NCBI GenBank assembly: GCA_900545815.1
Contig: URAM01000002.1
Span: 105,330-169,329 of the forward strand
Reading direction: 5' to 3'
DNA: 64,000 bases
From: an uncultured Eubacteriales bacterium
GTDB lineage: Bacteria; Bacillota; Clostridia; Oscillospirales; Oscillospiraceae
Program-made: the position numbers and the translations under genes
Shown here: piece after piece, positions 22,680 to 31,246 of the stretch
Layout of the letters: every line of letters begins with the position of its first letter
How positions within the stretch are numbered: position 1 is the first letter of the stretch
Notes under the pieces: generated by a model
The model's input: only the letters and a program-made list of their open reading frames with translations
What the model was told of the DNA's origin: nothing
Database searches by the model: none

Positions 22680-23581
22680 CTGCCCAGTGCCAACCGTGCC
22701 GCCCCATACATCCCTGCGTCATTGCCCAAGCTGGCAAGGGCTACCTGCGTGCCAGCGGCAGCGTGAAAGACGTTGGCATAGAAGGCGTCCCGCACCGGAC
22801 TGAGCAAGGCTTCTCCGGCAGCGGCCACGCCGCCGCCCAGCAAAATCCCATCCACATCCACCAAGCAGGCCGCATTGCTCAGGGCAAGTCCCAGCAGGCG
22901 GCCTGCTTTTTTCAGCGCCCCCTGCGCCCGCTCATTGCCCCACGCTGCCAGGTCGCTCACGTCCTTAGCGCTCTCCACCCGCAGGCCAGCCGCCTGCGCC
23001 AGCCGGACGATGCCGCCGGCGGAAGCGTACTGCTCCAAGCACCCCCGCTTGCCGCAGGAACAGGGCTGCGTTTCGCCAGGGTTCACCGTCATATGCCCGA
23101 TCTCACCGGCACTGCCGTGGGCGCCGGTCATCATCTCCCCGTGGAGCACCAGGCCGCCGCCCACTCCGGTGCCCAAGGTCACCAGCAGCAGGCTGTCCAT
23201 GTTCCGTCCAGCCCCCAGCCAGCGCTCCCCCAAGGCGGCGGCATTGGCATCGTTGGCCACCCGAACCGGAACTCCGTCCAGCAGTCGGGAAAGCTCCGCC
23301 GCCGCCGGAACAACGCCCCAACCCAGGTTCACGCACCGGTTCACCGTGCCGTCTGGGCGCACCGGCCCCGGCACCCCCAAGCCAACGCCGGCTATTTCCC
23401 GAAAGGGAACGTCCTGCCGCCGAATCCAGTGGGCGATCTGCGGCAAAATATTCTTCCCCTGTTCGCTGGTGTCTGTAGGGATGCTGCTCCGATGGAGCAG
23501 GTTCCCACGGCCGTCCAACAGGCCAAATTTGATGGTGGTGCCGCCTACGTCCACCCCGTAGACCAACGTGTTCTCCTTCAT
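22655..23581 (-). CDS. glk: ROK family glucokinase
   Basis: 308 residues. N-terminal ATP motif DVGGTTIKFG, catalytic VANDANAAALGE (Asp near 103) and the ROK zinc motif PCSCGKRGCLEQ. It phosphorylates glucose to glucose 6-phosphate with ATP, feeding glycolysis; a related sugar substrate is possible. No DNA-binding domain, so not a ROK repressor. ATG 23579-23581 follows AAGGAGGG. Convergent with dpaL, overlapping it by 25 bases, so no terminator lies between them. Confidence 0.92.
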   Translation of the reverse strand: MKENTLVYGVDVGGTTIKFGLLDGRGNLLHRSSIPTDTSEQGKNILPQIAHWIRRQDVPFREIAGVGLGVPGPVRPDGTVNRCVNLGWGVVPAAAELSRLLDGVPVRVANDANAAALGERWLGAGRNMDSLLLVTLGTGVGGGLVLHGEMMTGAHGSAGEIGHMTVNPGETQPCSCGKRGCLEQYASAGGIVRLAQAAGLRVESAKDVSDLAAWGNERAQGALKKAGRLLGLALSNAACLVDVDGILLGGGVAAAGEALLSPVRDAFYANVFHAAAGTQVALASLGNDAGMYGAARLALGSQSATTAL

Positions 23582-23611
23582 GCTAGACCCTCCTTGTCTG
23601 GAACTGCTTTT

Positions 23612-23617
23612 ATTATA
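23612..23617 (-). promoter_or_regulatory. -10 of the glk promoter
   Basis: Minus-strand TATAAT, 31 bases before the glk ATG. The -35 is weak. Confidence 0.5.
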
Positions 23618-23694
23618 GCACAGGCAGTCATTCCCACCGGAAAAACCCGCGCTTTTTTTGAAGATTTCCTCTTTTGCTGGCCAATTTTGTGTGC

Positions 23695-23700
23695 TACAAT
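23695..23700 (+). promoter_or_regulatory. -10 of the transketolase promoter
   Basis: TACAAT preceded by TGTGC, about 60 bases before the transketolase ATG. The -35 is not clear. Confidence 0.45.
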
Positions 23701-23760
23701 GGATGGGAAACATACTTCTGTCTCCCAAAGATTTTACAGAAGAAGGATGAGGAGTTTATT

Positions 23761-24612
23761 ATGACCAATCAAGAACTGCGACAGTTGCAGCTGACCGCCT
23801 GCGATGTACGCAAATGTGTCCTGACTGCCACCCACAGCGCCAAATCCGGCCACCCCGGCGGCAGTCTCTCCGCGGCCGATCTGTTCACCTACCTGTACTT
23901 CCACGAGCTGCGCATCGACCCCAAGAACCCCAAATGGGCGGATCGGGATCGCTTCGTCCTCTCCAAGGGGCACACCGCCCCCGGCCTGTACGGCGCCCTG
24001 GCGCTCCGCGGCTACTTCCCCGTGGAGGATCTGACTACCCTCCGCCATATCGACAGCTACCTTCAGGGGCATCCCAACATGAACACTGTCCCCGGCATTG
24101 ATATGTCCACCGGCTCTCTGGGACAGGGCATCTCCACCGCTGTGGGCATGGCCAAGGGCGCCAAGTACCTGAACAAGGACGTGAACGTGTACTGCCTGCT
24201 GGGCGATGGCGAGATCGCCGAAGGCCAGGTGTGGGAGGCATCTCTGTTCGCCGCCCACTACAAGCTGGACAACTTCTGCGCCATCGTGGACGTGAACGGC
24301 CTGCAAATTGACGGTCGCACCGCCGATGTCATGAATACTGCGCCGCTGTCTGACAAGTTCGCCGCCTTCGGCTACGATGTGACCGAGATCGACGGCCACG
24401 ACTTCACCCAGCTGGAAGCCGCCTTTGCCAAGTTCCACGCCAACGCCGGCACCGGCAAGCCCACCATGATCCTCATGCACACCACCAAGGGCAAAGGGGT
24501 CAGCTACATGGAAGATCAAGCTGGCTGGCACGGCAAGGCACCCAACGATGACGAATACGCCCAGGGCATCCAGGAGCTGGACGCCCTGAGAGCAGAACTG
24601 GAGGCGAAGTGA
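23761..24612 (+). CDS. Transketolase, N-terminal subunit
   Basis: 283 residues with the thiamine-diphosphate-binding domain: HSAKSGHPGGSLS near the start, GSLGQGIS and GDGEIAEGQVWEA (Mg-diphosphate site). In Clostridia and archaea transketolase is often split into two genes. It exchanges two-carbon units in the non-oxidative pentose phosphate pathway. The ATG at 23761 follows GATGAGGAG. The partner gene begins one base after the stop. Confidence 0.95.
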   Translation: MTNQELRQLQLTACDVRKCVLTATHSAKSGHPGGSLSAADLFTYLYFHELRIDPKNPKWADRDRFVLSKGHTAPGLYGALALRGYFPVEDLTTLRHIDSYLQGHPNMNTVPGIDMSTGSLGQGISTAVGMAKGAKYLNKDVNVYCLLGDGEIAEGQVWEASLFAAHYKLDNFCAIVDVNGLQIDGRTADVMNTAPLSDKFAAFGYDVTEIDGHDFTQLEAAFAKFHANAGTGKPTMILMHTTKGKGVSYMEDQAGWHGKAPNDDEYAQGIQELDALRAELEAK

Positions 24613-24613
24613 G

Positions 24614-25558
24614 ATGGCTGACGTAAAGAAAATCGCAACCCGTGAGAGCTACGGCAACGCTTTGAAAGCCCTGGGCGGGGAAGTGACCGACCTGGTGGTG
24701 CTGGACGCCGACCTGGCGGGGGCCACCAAGACGAATATTTTCCAAAAAGCCTACCCCGACCGCTTCTTCGACTGCGGCATCGCCGAAGCCAACATGGTCG
24801 GCGCAGCGGCTGGTCTGGCCACCATGGGTCTGGTGCCCTTTGCCTCCACCTTCGCCATGTTCGCCGCCGGTCGTGCTTATGAGCAGATCCGCAACACCAT
24901 CGGCTACCCCCACCTGAACGTGAAGATCGGCGCCACCCACGGCGGCATCTCCGTGGGTGAGGACGGCGCATCCCATCAGTGCTGTGAGGACTTCGGCCTC
25001 ATGCGCACCATCCCCGGCATGACCGTAATGTGCCCTGCCGACGATGTGGAAGCTGCCGCCATGGTTCGAGCCGCCTATGCGCACGTCGGCCCCGTCTATA
25101 TGCGCTTTGCCCGTCTGGCCACCCCCGTGTTCCATGACCCCGACCACTACACCTTCCAGATCGGCAAGGGCGAAGTGTTTCGGGAAGGCAAGGACGTGGC
25201 CATCATCGCCACCGGCCTGATGGTCTACGAGGCATTGGAAGCGGCCAAGGCACTGGAAGCAGCGGGCATCTCCGCTCGGGTCATCAACATGGCCACCATC
25301 AAGCCCCTGGACGAAGCCCTGGTACTCCAGGCGGCCAAGGAATGCGGCAAGATCGTCACCGCCGAGGAGCACAACATCATCGGCGGCCTGGGGGAAGCGG
25401 TCTGCGCCTGCGTGGCAGAGCATTGCCCCGTCCCCGTCAAGCGCATCGGCGTTCAGGACACCTTTGGCCACTCCGGCCCCGCAGTGGATCTGCTCAAGCA
25501 GTTCGGTCTGTGCGCAGACAACATTGCGTCTGTGACCCGCACTTTTGTCGGTAAGTAA
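24614..25558 (+). CDS. Transketolase, C-terminal subunit
   Basis: 314 residues: pyrimidine-binding domain (FDCGIAEANMVGAAAGLA with the conserved Glu; ATHGGISVGEDGASHQ) and the C-terminal transketolase domain (EEHNIIGGLGEAV). It forms the active enzyme with the upstream subunit, from which it is separated by a single base, so translation is coupled. Confidence 0.95.
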   Translation: MADVKKIATRESYGNALKALGGEVTDLVVLDADLAGATKTNIFQKAYPDRFFDCGIAEANMVGAAAGLATMGLVPFASTFAMFAAGRAYEQIRNTIGYPHLNVKIGATHGGISVGEDGASHQCCEDFGLMRTIPGMTVMCPADDVEAAAMVRAAYAHVGPVYMRFARLATPVFHDPDHYTFQIGKGEVFREGKDVAIIATGLMVYEALEAAKALEAAGISARVINMATIKPLDEALVLQAAKECGKIVTAEEHNIIGGLGEAVCACVAEHCPVPVKRIGVQDTFGHSGPAVDLLKQFGLCADNIASVTRTFVGK

Positions 25559-25578
25559 TCCCTAACCGTAAATTTCTG

Positions 25579-25619
25579 CGACCGGTTGGCCTGGAATCAG
25601 CGCCAACTGGTCGTTTTTT
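25579..25619 (+). terminator. Terminator after the transketolase pair
   Basis: CGACC-GTTGGC/GCCAAC-GGTCG stem followed by six T. Confidence 0.8.
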
Positions 25620-25729
25620 GCCTTGTTCATATTGCTATTTTATCGGAAAAATGATATGCTCTATACTTAGAAGATACTGCACTCCCCGTCCGATGGAATG
25701 CAGCGTTTTCTATGCTAGGAGGCACTGTT

Positions 25730-26008
25730 ATGATCACCGCACATCCCCATTTCTATCTCCCGAACCTCTCCACCTTCCAGAACAAGAACACCTTTTACGG
25801 CAGCTTAGACGAGCTGCGCTTTCGGGTGGCCTATCAGGAGGATGAGGCGGCTGGGAAGCAGTTCCACGTCTGCACCTGGCCAGGGCCTTACTGTCTGGCA
25901 GACAGTGAAGTGACGGCGGAGGCGGTCTTTCCCCTGGACGAAGAAGGCTACCAGGCGGTGCTGGCGTGGCTGGACGCCGCGTATCAGCAGGTACATCCCC
26001 AATCATAA
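25730..26008 (+). CDS. Conserved hypothetical protein, 92 residues
   Basis: Small acidic soluble protein beginning MITAHPHFYLPNLSTF, with a conserved-looking FHVCTWPGPYCL segment in the middle. AGGAGG lies nine bases before the ATG. I recall similar proteins in Clostridia; no function is known. It precedes the CNNM/CorC gene on the same strand. Confidence 0.65.
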   Translation: MITAHPHFYLPNLSTFQNKNTFYGSLDELRFRVAYQEDEAAGKQFHVCTWPGPYCLADSEVTAEAVFPLDEEGYQAVLAWLDAAYQQVHPQS

Positions 26009-26079
26009 CGGCTGCCCGCCACCACTGACCTGTCCGGATTCGGGCAGGATACCCAAATTAGGAGCGTGATTTTTACTCA

Positions 26080-27342
26080 ATGGACAGTAGCTCAATCGGC
26101 ATAATCGTTGCGCTGGTATTGCTGGTCATCGTCTCAGCATACTTCTCCGCCACCGAGACCGCCTTTTCCTCTCTGAACAAGATCAGACTGCGGAATATGG
26201 CGGACGACGGCAACCGCAAGGCCGAGGCCACCCTGCGCCTGGCTGAAGATTTTGACCGACTGCTCTCCACCCTTTTGGTGGGCAATAATATTGTCAACAT
26301 CACCGCCGCCACCCTGGGCACCTTGTTCTTCACCAAGCTCAGCCCGGAGTATGGCGCCACCATCTCCACGGTGGTCTTGACCCTGGTCATCCTCACCTTT
26401 GGGGAGATCAGCCCCAAGACCATCGCCAAAGAACACGCAGAGGGCTGGGCCATGACCGCAACCCCCCTTCTGCGGGTGCTCTCCGTGATTCTGCGCCCCC
26501 TGACCATCCTGTTCAGCCTGCTCCAGAAGCTGGTGGGGAGCCTGTTCCACACCGATGGCGATCGGGGCATCACGGAAGACGAGCTGATCACCATGGTCTC
26601 CACCGCTGAGGACGAAGGGGGGCTGGATCAGAACGAGAGCCGCCTCATCCGTTCCGCCATTGAGTTCGGAGACATGGAGGTAGAGGAGATCCTGACGCCG
26701 CGGGTGGACATTGTGTCCATCTCCGACCAGGCCAGCGCCAAGGAGCTGGATGAGCTGATCTCCTCCAACCGCTTCTCCCGTATTCCCGTCTGGCACGGCA
26801 GCATCGACACCATCATCGGCATGATCCACGAAAAGGACTTTCACGAGGCCGAGCTGGGGGACAACGACAGCTGGAAACACCTGATCTCTCCGGTCATCTA
26901 CGTCACCACCACCTCCCCTGTGGCCGATCTGCTGTATGAAATGCAGCGCCGGAAGATGCATATGTCCGTGGTGGTGGACGAGTACGGCGGCACCGAAGGT
27001 CTGGTGACCTTGGAGGACATCCTGGAGGAATTGGTGGGCGAGATCTGGGACGAGCACGATGAAGTGGTGGAACGCATCCGGAAACAGGAGGACGGTTCTT
27101 ACCTCATCTCCTGCTCCGCCAGCATCGACGATGTGTTCCAGCTGTTCGACCTGCGGATGGACGACGATATGACCACCCTCTCCGCCTGGGTCATCGACTC
27201 CCTGGGGCACATCCCCAAGATCGGCGACCAGTTCACCTACGAAAACTTGCAGGTGACCGTGACCAAATTGCAGCGGATGCGCGTGCTGGAAATTCGGGTA
27301 GACGTGCTGCCGGAACCGGCGGAGGACAAGGAACAGGATTGA
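26080..27342 (+). CDS. CNNM/CorC-type hemolysin family membrane protein
   Basis: 420 residues: DUF21/CNNM transmembrane domain (about 1-190, helices near 6-28, 60-85 and 92-118), two CBS domains (about 205-325; TPRVDIVSISD, VVVDEYGGTEGLVTLEDILEE) and a C-terminal CorC_HlyC domain. The family is linked to magnesium/cobalt efflux, with CBS domains sensing Mg-ATP. Despite the hemolysin label no toxin role is implied. AGGAG lies about 14 bases upstream of the ATG. Confidence 0.92.
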   Translation: MDSSSIGIIVALVLLVIVSAYFSATETAFSSLNKIRLRNMADDGNRKAEATLRLAEDFDRLLSTLLVGNNIVNITAATLGTLFFTKLSPEYGATISTVVLTLVILTFGEISPKTIAKEHAEGWAMTATPLLRVLSVILRPLTILFSLLQKLVGSLFHTDGDRGITEDELITMVSTAEDEGGLDQNESRLIRSAIEFGDMEVEEILTPRVDIVSISDQASAKELDELISSNRFSRIPVWHGSIDTIIGMIHEKDFHEAELGDNDSWKHLISPVIYVTTTSPVADLLYEMQRRKMHMSVVVDEYGGTEGLVTLEDILEELVGEIWDEHDEVVERIRKQEDGSYLISCSASIDDVFQLFDLRMDDDMTTLSAWVIDSLGHIPKIGDQFTYENLQVTVTKLQRMRVLEIRVDVLPEPAEDKEQD

Positions 27343-27370
27343 CCTGTGCCCATTGATTTTGTGTAACGAA

Positions 27371-27398
27371 AAGGACACCCATTTGGGTGTCCTTCTTT
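27371..27398. terminator. Shared convergent terminator
   Basis: Perfect 10-bp stem AAGGACACCC/GGGTGTCCTT between converging genes; T-rich on the plus side, short T tract on the minus side. Confidence 0.8.
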
Positions 27399-27414
27399 GC
27401 GTGGGCTGGGACGG

Positions 27415-28284
27415 TCATTCCTCCGTCACATGCACATGATTGTTGATATGATCCATACAGTAGCACCGATACCCAGCGCATTTGGAGCAGTACCGGAACT
27501 CCAAATCCGGATAGTCCGCATCCGTCCGGCCGCAGACACAGCACTTGTGCAGATAGCCTGTCCGCTCCTTGGCCTGTCTGGCCGCCTGCTTGAAGTGGAT
27601 GGTCTGATGGGAGTTCTTGTGCTGGAACTGCTGCTTCTTCCACCGCAGCGCCCCCAGCAGGCTGTCTCCGAAGAAGATCAGGTAGTTGAGAATGGCCAAA
27701 ATGGGCAGCAACGCCATCATGTACTGAAAGCACCGCATCATCCGCAGCACCTGATACAGCAGGAAGATCCCATCCAGATAAGCCAGCCACTTCACCCGTA
27801 CCGGTATGACGTAGCACATGAGCACCTGCATATCCGGAAACAGGGATGCAAAGGCCAAAAACAGGGACAGGTTGGTGTAGTACATACTGGTGGTCACAGC
27901 CATACCCAGCCCATTCAACGTGGCCAGGAACCCTACCAGAATGGCCAGCAGGATGCCGGAGAGATAGAAGATGTTGAATCGGGGCGTCCCCCACTGCTCC
28001 TCCATACGGGAACCGATGAAGTAGTAAAAGTAGGTGCTGATGGCAAAAAAGAAAATGTTGCTGCTGGCCTCCGGCACGAAAATGAACGTGACCACCCGCC
28101 AGATCTGCCCTTGGAAGATATAATCAGGCACAAAGGACAGGATGCCGCTAAAAGTGCCCCGACTGAGCAAGTCCATCATGTAAACAGCTACGTTGCCAAT
28201 GACCACCCAGAGGATCAGATTGGGGATGCCGAACCGTGGATGGCTGTAACAGAAGCGATCGATCGCTTGGTTGATTTTTTTCAC
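27415..28284 (-). CDS. Rhomboid-like membrane protein with C-terminal zinc ribbon, catalytic residues not seen
   Basis: 289 residues, about six membrane helices in a rhomboid-like arrangement (WRVVTFIFVPEASS and FYYFIGSRMEEQWG match the L1-loop region). The GxSx serine motif and catalytic His are absent, so it looks like an inactive rhomboid. The C-terminal 60 residues carry CCVC and CSKC pairs, a zinc ribbon. The start is decided by the ribosome binding site: GGAGG is only two bases from an ATG (28290) but eight from a GTG (28282-28284), so GTG is preferred. Function unknown. Confidence 0.78.
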   Translation of the reverse strand: MKKINQAIDRFCYSHPRFGIPNLILWVVIGNVAVYMMDLLSRGTFSGILSFVPDYIFQGQIWRVVTFIFVPEASSNIFFFAISTYFYYFIGSRMEEQWGTPRFNIFYLSGILLAILVGFLATLNGLGMAVTTSMYYTNLSLFLAFASLFPDMQVLMCYVIPVRVKWLAYLDGIFLLYQVLRMMRCFQYMMALLPILAILNYLIFFGDSLLGALRWKKQQFQHKNSHQTIHFKQAARQAKERTGYLHKCCVCGRTDADYPDLEFRYCSKCAGYRCYCMDHINNHVHVTEE

Positions 28285-28361
28285 GAACATGACCTCCAAA
28301 ACTGTGCTTGATGTTATTGTAGCCGGACAGCGAGGAAAAGTCCACAGGATTTTGTAAATAC

Positions 28362-28391
28362 TTGCAGAATGCAATGGGACTGTGCTAAAAT
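28362..28391 (+). promoter_or_regulatory. ahcY promoter
   Basis: TTGCAG (28362-28367), 18-base spacer, TAAAAT (28386-28391). The transcript would begin about 170 nt before the ahcY ATG. Confidence 0.65.
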
Positions 28392-28431
28392 CATCATGAC
28401 GTAGTAGCGTCTCTTAGAAACAAGCCCCACA

Positions 28432-28509
28432 GGCCGCAGCGTTAAGAAAACTTGCCAGTGGCAAGTTTTTAGCGTAGGCCATGCCTGTTCTACTGGCATG
28501 GTACGTTGG
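28432..28509 (+). ncRNA. 78-nt two-hairpin element, copy 1 (ahcY leader)
   Basis: A hairpin built on AACTTGCC/GGCAAGTT, extended by GCGTTA/TAGCG-type pairs and flanked by GGCC on both sides, followed by a CCATGCC/GGCATGG hairpin. A second copy of exactly 78 nt with few changes is at 50521-50598. It lies inside the predicted ahcY leader. It does not match any riboswitch I know, including SAM and SAH classes. Confidence 0.55.
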
Positions 28510-28567
28510 TTCTTGCGCATTTCCTTAATTTCAAATATACCCCACTCTACAGAAAGGTCTACACACC

Positions 28568-29812
28568 ATGAGCATTGTCAAAGATATGTCCCTGGCCGAA
28601 TCCGGCCGCACCAAGATCCAGTGGGTGCGCTCCTTCATGCCCGCCCTGTCCGCCATTGAGGAACGGTTCGAACGGGAAAAGCCCTTCGCCGGTCTCCGCA
28701 TCGCCGTCTCCGTCCACTTGGAAGCCAAGACCGCCAATTTGGGTCTGGTGCTGGCCAAGGGGGGCGCAGAAGTCCACCTGACCGGCTGTAATCCCCTGTC
28801 CACCCAGGACGATGTGGCCGCAGGCATCGCCAGCATGGGCGTGGATACCTATGGCATCCACGGCGTCACTCCGGAGGAGTACGAAGACCTGCTGGTGAAA
28901 ACCCTGGCGTGCCACCCCCACCTGATCGTGGACGACGGCGGCGATCTCATCAACCTCATCGGCGGCAGCTGCAAGGAGCTGGGCGACTGCCTCATTGGCG
29001 GCTGTGAGGAGACTACCACCGGCATCCTGCGCCTGAAGGCGCGGGAACGGGAGGGTATCCTTCCCTGCCCCATGATGGCCGTCAACGATGCCAAGGCCAA
29101 GCACTACTATGACAACAAATACGGCACCGGCCAGTCGGTCATGACCGCCATCATGGACACCACCAACCTGATCATCGCCGGCAAGACTGTCGTGGTCGCC
29201 GGCTACGGCTGGTGCGGCAAGGGCGTGGCCATGCGTGCCAAGGGCATGGGCGCCAATGTCATCGTCACCGAGATCGACCCGTTCAAAGCCCTGGACGCCA
29301 CCATGAACGGCTATCGGGTCATGCCCATGGACGAGGCCGCCAAGGTGGGCGACCTCTTTATCACCACCACCGGCTGTAAGGACATCATCACCCCCCGTCA
29401 CTTCGCCGTCATGAAGGATCAGGCCATCCTCACCAACGCCGGTCACTTCGACTGCGAGGTGGACGTGGCCAGCCTGCGCAAGCTGGCGGTGAAGGAGACG
29501 GTCCGCCGTGAAAACATCCAGGGTTACACCCTGGCCGATGGCCGCACCCTGAACGTGGTGGGCGAAGGCCGCCTGGTGAACCTGGCCGCCGGCAACGGCC
29601 ATCCGGCGGAGATCATGGATATGTCCTTCGCCGTCCAGGCGCTGAGTCTGGAGTGGCTGGTCAAGCACCAGCAGGAGCTGGAGACCAAGCTGTACAAGGT
29701 GCCCGACTCCATTGATGATGAGATCGGTCGAGTGAAGCTGGCCGCTATGGGGCTGGCCATCGACACGCTGACTCCGGAACAGGAAGCCTATCTGACCGGC
29801 TGGCAGGCATAA
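28568..29812 (+). CDS. ahcY: Adenosylhomocysteinase
   Basis: 414 residues, full length. S-adenosylhomocysteine hydrolase (adenosylhomocysteine to adenosine + homocysteine), NAD-dependent. NAD motif VVAGYGWCGKGVAMRAKG, catalytic VNDAKAKHYYDNKYGTGQS, and TNAGHFDCEVD. It recycles the product of SAM-dependent methylation. AGAAAGG precedes the ATG. Followed 13 bases later by a PHP-domain gene in the same operon. The leader carries the 78-nt structured element. Confidence 0.96.
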   Translation: MSIVKDMSLAESGRTKIQWVRSFMPALSAIEERFEREKPFAGLRIAVSVHLEAKTANLGLVLAKGGAEVHLTGCNPLSTQDDVAAGIASMGVDTYGIHGVTPEEYEDLLVKTLACHPHLIVDDGGDLINLIGGSCKELGDCLIGGCEETTTGILRLKAREREGILPCPMMAVNDAKAKHYYDNKYGTGQSVMTAIMDTTNLIIAGKTVVVAGYGWCGKGVAMRAKGMGANVIVTEIDPFKALDATMNGYRVMPMDEAAKVGDLFITTTGCKDIITPRHFAVMKDQAILTNAGHFDCEVDVASLRKLAVKETVRRENIQGYTLADGRTLNVVGEGRLVNLAAGNGHPAEIMDMSFAVQALSLEWLVKHQQELETKLYKVPDSIDDEIGRVKLAAMGLAIDTLTPEQEAYLTGWQA

Positions 29813-29825
29813 GGAGGGGACAGTC

Positions 29826-30674
29826 ATGATCGCACAAACCAACCGTGTAGACCTGCACACCCACTCCTCCGCCTCCGATGGCACCGACTCCCCTCGTGAG
29901 CTGGTGGCTCACGCCAGAGAACTGGGGCTGCGCGCCATCGCCCTCACCGACCACGACACGGTGGACGGGGTGAAGGAGGCGCTGGCCGCTGGGGCAGAAT
30001 ATGGGGTGGAAGTCCTGCCTGGCATCGAGATCTCCGCCGACTACCTGGACACTGGCGCCCACGTCCTGGGCTACCTGGTGGATCCAGACGCTCCGGCTCT
30101 ACAGGAGGTCATTGACTGGTTCATCCAGGAGCGGGAGACCCGCAACCAAGCCATTGTGGACAAGCTGGCCGCAGACGGCTACCCCATCTCCATTCCGGAG
30201 CTGAAAGCGAAGTTTTCCCACACCATGCTGGGTCGTCCCCACATCGGCCAGCTGCTGGTGGAAAAGGGCTGCATTGGCTCCGTCCAGGAGGCCATGAACC
30301 GCTGGCTGGACGATGGCAAGCCTTATTTTGTGGCGCGGCGGCACCTGCCTATGAAGGACGCCATCCGGCTCATCCAGGCCGCCGGCGGCGTGGCAGACAT
30401 CGCCCACCCTCTGGAGTACGGCTACGACTGGGACGGCGTAGAGCAGCTCATCCAGACCGCCTACGAGCTGGGTGCAGTGGGGGTGGAGTGTCACTACTCC
30501 GGCTATACCGACGAGGAGTGCGCCAAGCTGGAATCCTTTGCTCGGACACGAGGCATGGTCATCACCGGCGGCAGCGATTATCACGGCTCCCGTAAGGTAT
30601 ACGGCCTCGGCAGCGGGACAAATAATCTGGATTTGGATTATTCCATCGTGGAAGAACTCAAAAAGCGGAAGTGA
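29826..30674 (+). CDS. PHP-domain phosphoesterase (TrpH/YciV-like)
   Basis: 282 residues. The PHP metal-binding motifs are in order: DLHTHSSASDG (9-19), LTDHDT (near 40), GIEIS, RPHIGQ (near 137), IAHPLEYG and SDYHG (near 249). Related enzymes are 3',5'-nucleoside bisphosphate phosphatases or 5'-3' exoribonucleases; the true substrate is not decided here. Operon partner of ahcY; since pAp-type metabolites arise from sulfur metabolism the link may be functional (inference). AAGGAGGGG precedes the ATG. Confidence 0.88.
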   Translation: MIAQTNRVDLHTHSSASDGTDSPRELVAHARELGLRAIALTDHDTVDGVKEALAAGAEYGVEVLPGIEISADYLDTGAHVLGYLVDPDAPALQEVIDWFIQERETRNQAIVDKLAADGYPISIPELKAKFSHTMLGRPHIGQLLVEKGCIGSVQEAMNRWLDDGKPYFVARRHLPMKDAIRLIQAAGGVADIAHPLEYGYDWDGVEQLIQTAYELGAVGVECHYSGYTDEECAKLESFARTRGMVITGGSDYHGSRKVYGLGSGTNNLDLDYSIVEELKKRK

Positions 30675-30707
30675 CGGATGCGGGCAAGCTCTGCGGGGTC
30701 GCCCCCC

Positions 30708-30754
30708 CTCAGTCAGCTGACGCTGACAGCTCCCCCCATAACATGGGGGGAGCC
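30708..30754 (+). repeat. Dispersed palindromic repeat, variant copy
   Basis: CCTCAGTCAGCTGACGCTGAC followed by CAGCTCCCCCC...GGGGGGAGCC, a variant of the element at 2005-2054. Its 3' hairpin with the T run also serves as a terminator. Confidence 0.7.
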
Positions 30755-30759
30755 TTTTT
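30730..30759 (+). terminator. Terminator of the ahcY operon
   Basis: CTCCCCCCAT/ATGGGGGGAG stem followed by CCTTTTT. Confidence 0.8.
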
Positions 30760-30772
30760 CTGCACGCACGAC

Positions 30773-30807
30773 GAAAAAAGCCCAACTCAAACGAGTTGGG
30801 CTTTTTT
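30773..30807. terminator. Bidirectional terminator between the ahcY operon and the ribosomal cluster
   Basis: AAAAAAGCCCAACTC/GAGTTGGGCTTTTTT with an AAAC loop; T runs in both directions. It ends the minus-strand ribosomal operon after rplQ. Confidence 0.9.
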
Positions 30808-30829
30808 ATAACTGCAATAGAGACTCAGA

Positions 30830-31171
30830 TTATACGAGTTCCAGATAAGCGATCTCAGCAGCGTCACCACGGCGGAAGCCGATGCGGACAACACGAGTAT
30901 AGCCGCCGGTACGGTCAGCATACTTGGGGCCGATTTCGTCAAACAGCTTCTTTGCGGTGTCTTCCTTGGTCATGTAGGACAGCACCTGACGATAGGCCGC
31001 CAGGTCGCCCTTCTTGGCCAGGGTGATCATCTTTTCAGCGATCGGCTGCACTTCTTTCGCGCGGGTAACGGTGGTCTTGATCTTGCCGTTCTCCAGCAGA
31101 TCGGTGACCAGCTGTCTCAGCATGGCGCGGCGCTGATCGGAAGTCTTACCGAGTTTACGGTAACCGGGCAT
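30830..31171 (-). CDS. rplQ: Ribosomal protein L17
   Basis: 113 residues, large-subunit protein near the exit tunnel; begins MPGYRKLGKTSDQRRAMLRQ, characteristic of L17. ATG 31169-31171 with AAGGAG. Last gene of the rpsJ-rplQ cluster, directly after rpoA in the usual order. Confidence 0.97.
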   Translation of the reverse strand: MPGYRKLGKTSDQRRAMLRQLVTDLLENGKIKTTVTRAKEVQPIAEKMITLAKKGDLAAYRQVLSYMTKEDTAKKLFDEIGPKYADRTGGYTRVVRIGFRRGDAAEIAYLELV

Positions 31172-31246
31172 ATGATTCACTCCTTCGAACATTTCGCGGA
31201 TGCGAAACGAATTTTCAAAAATACTTTGGTTCTATTTTCCGACTGG

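Noticed and set aside
26080..27342. Hemolysin toxin
   Set aside because: The CNNM-CBS-CorC layout indicates an ion-transport-related membrane protein; the hemolysin name is historical.
28432..28509. SAM or SAH riboswitch upstream of ahcY
   Set aside because: The conserved cores of known SAM and SAH classes are absent, and a second copy precedes an unrelated M23 gene.
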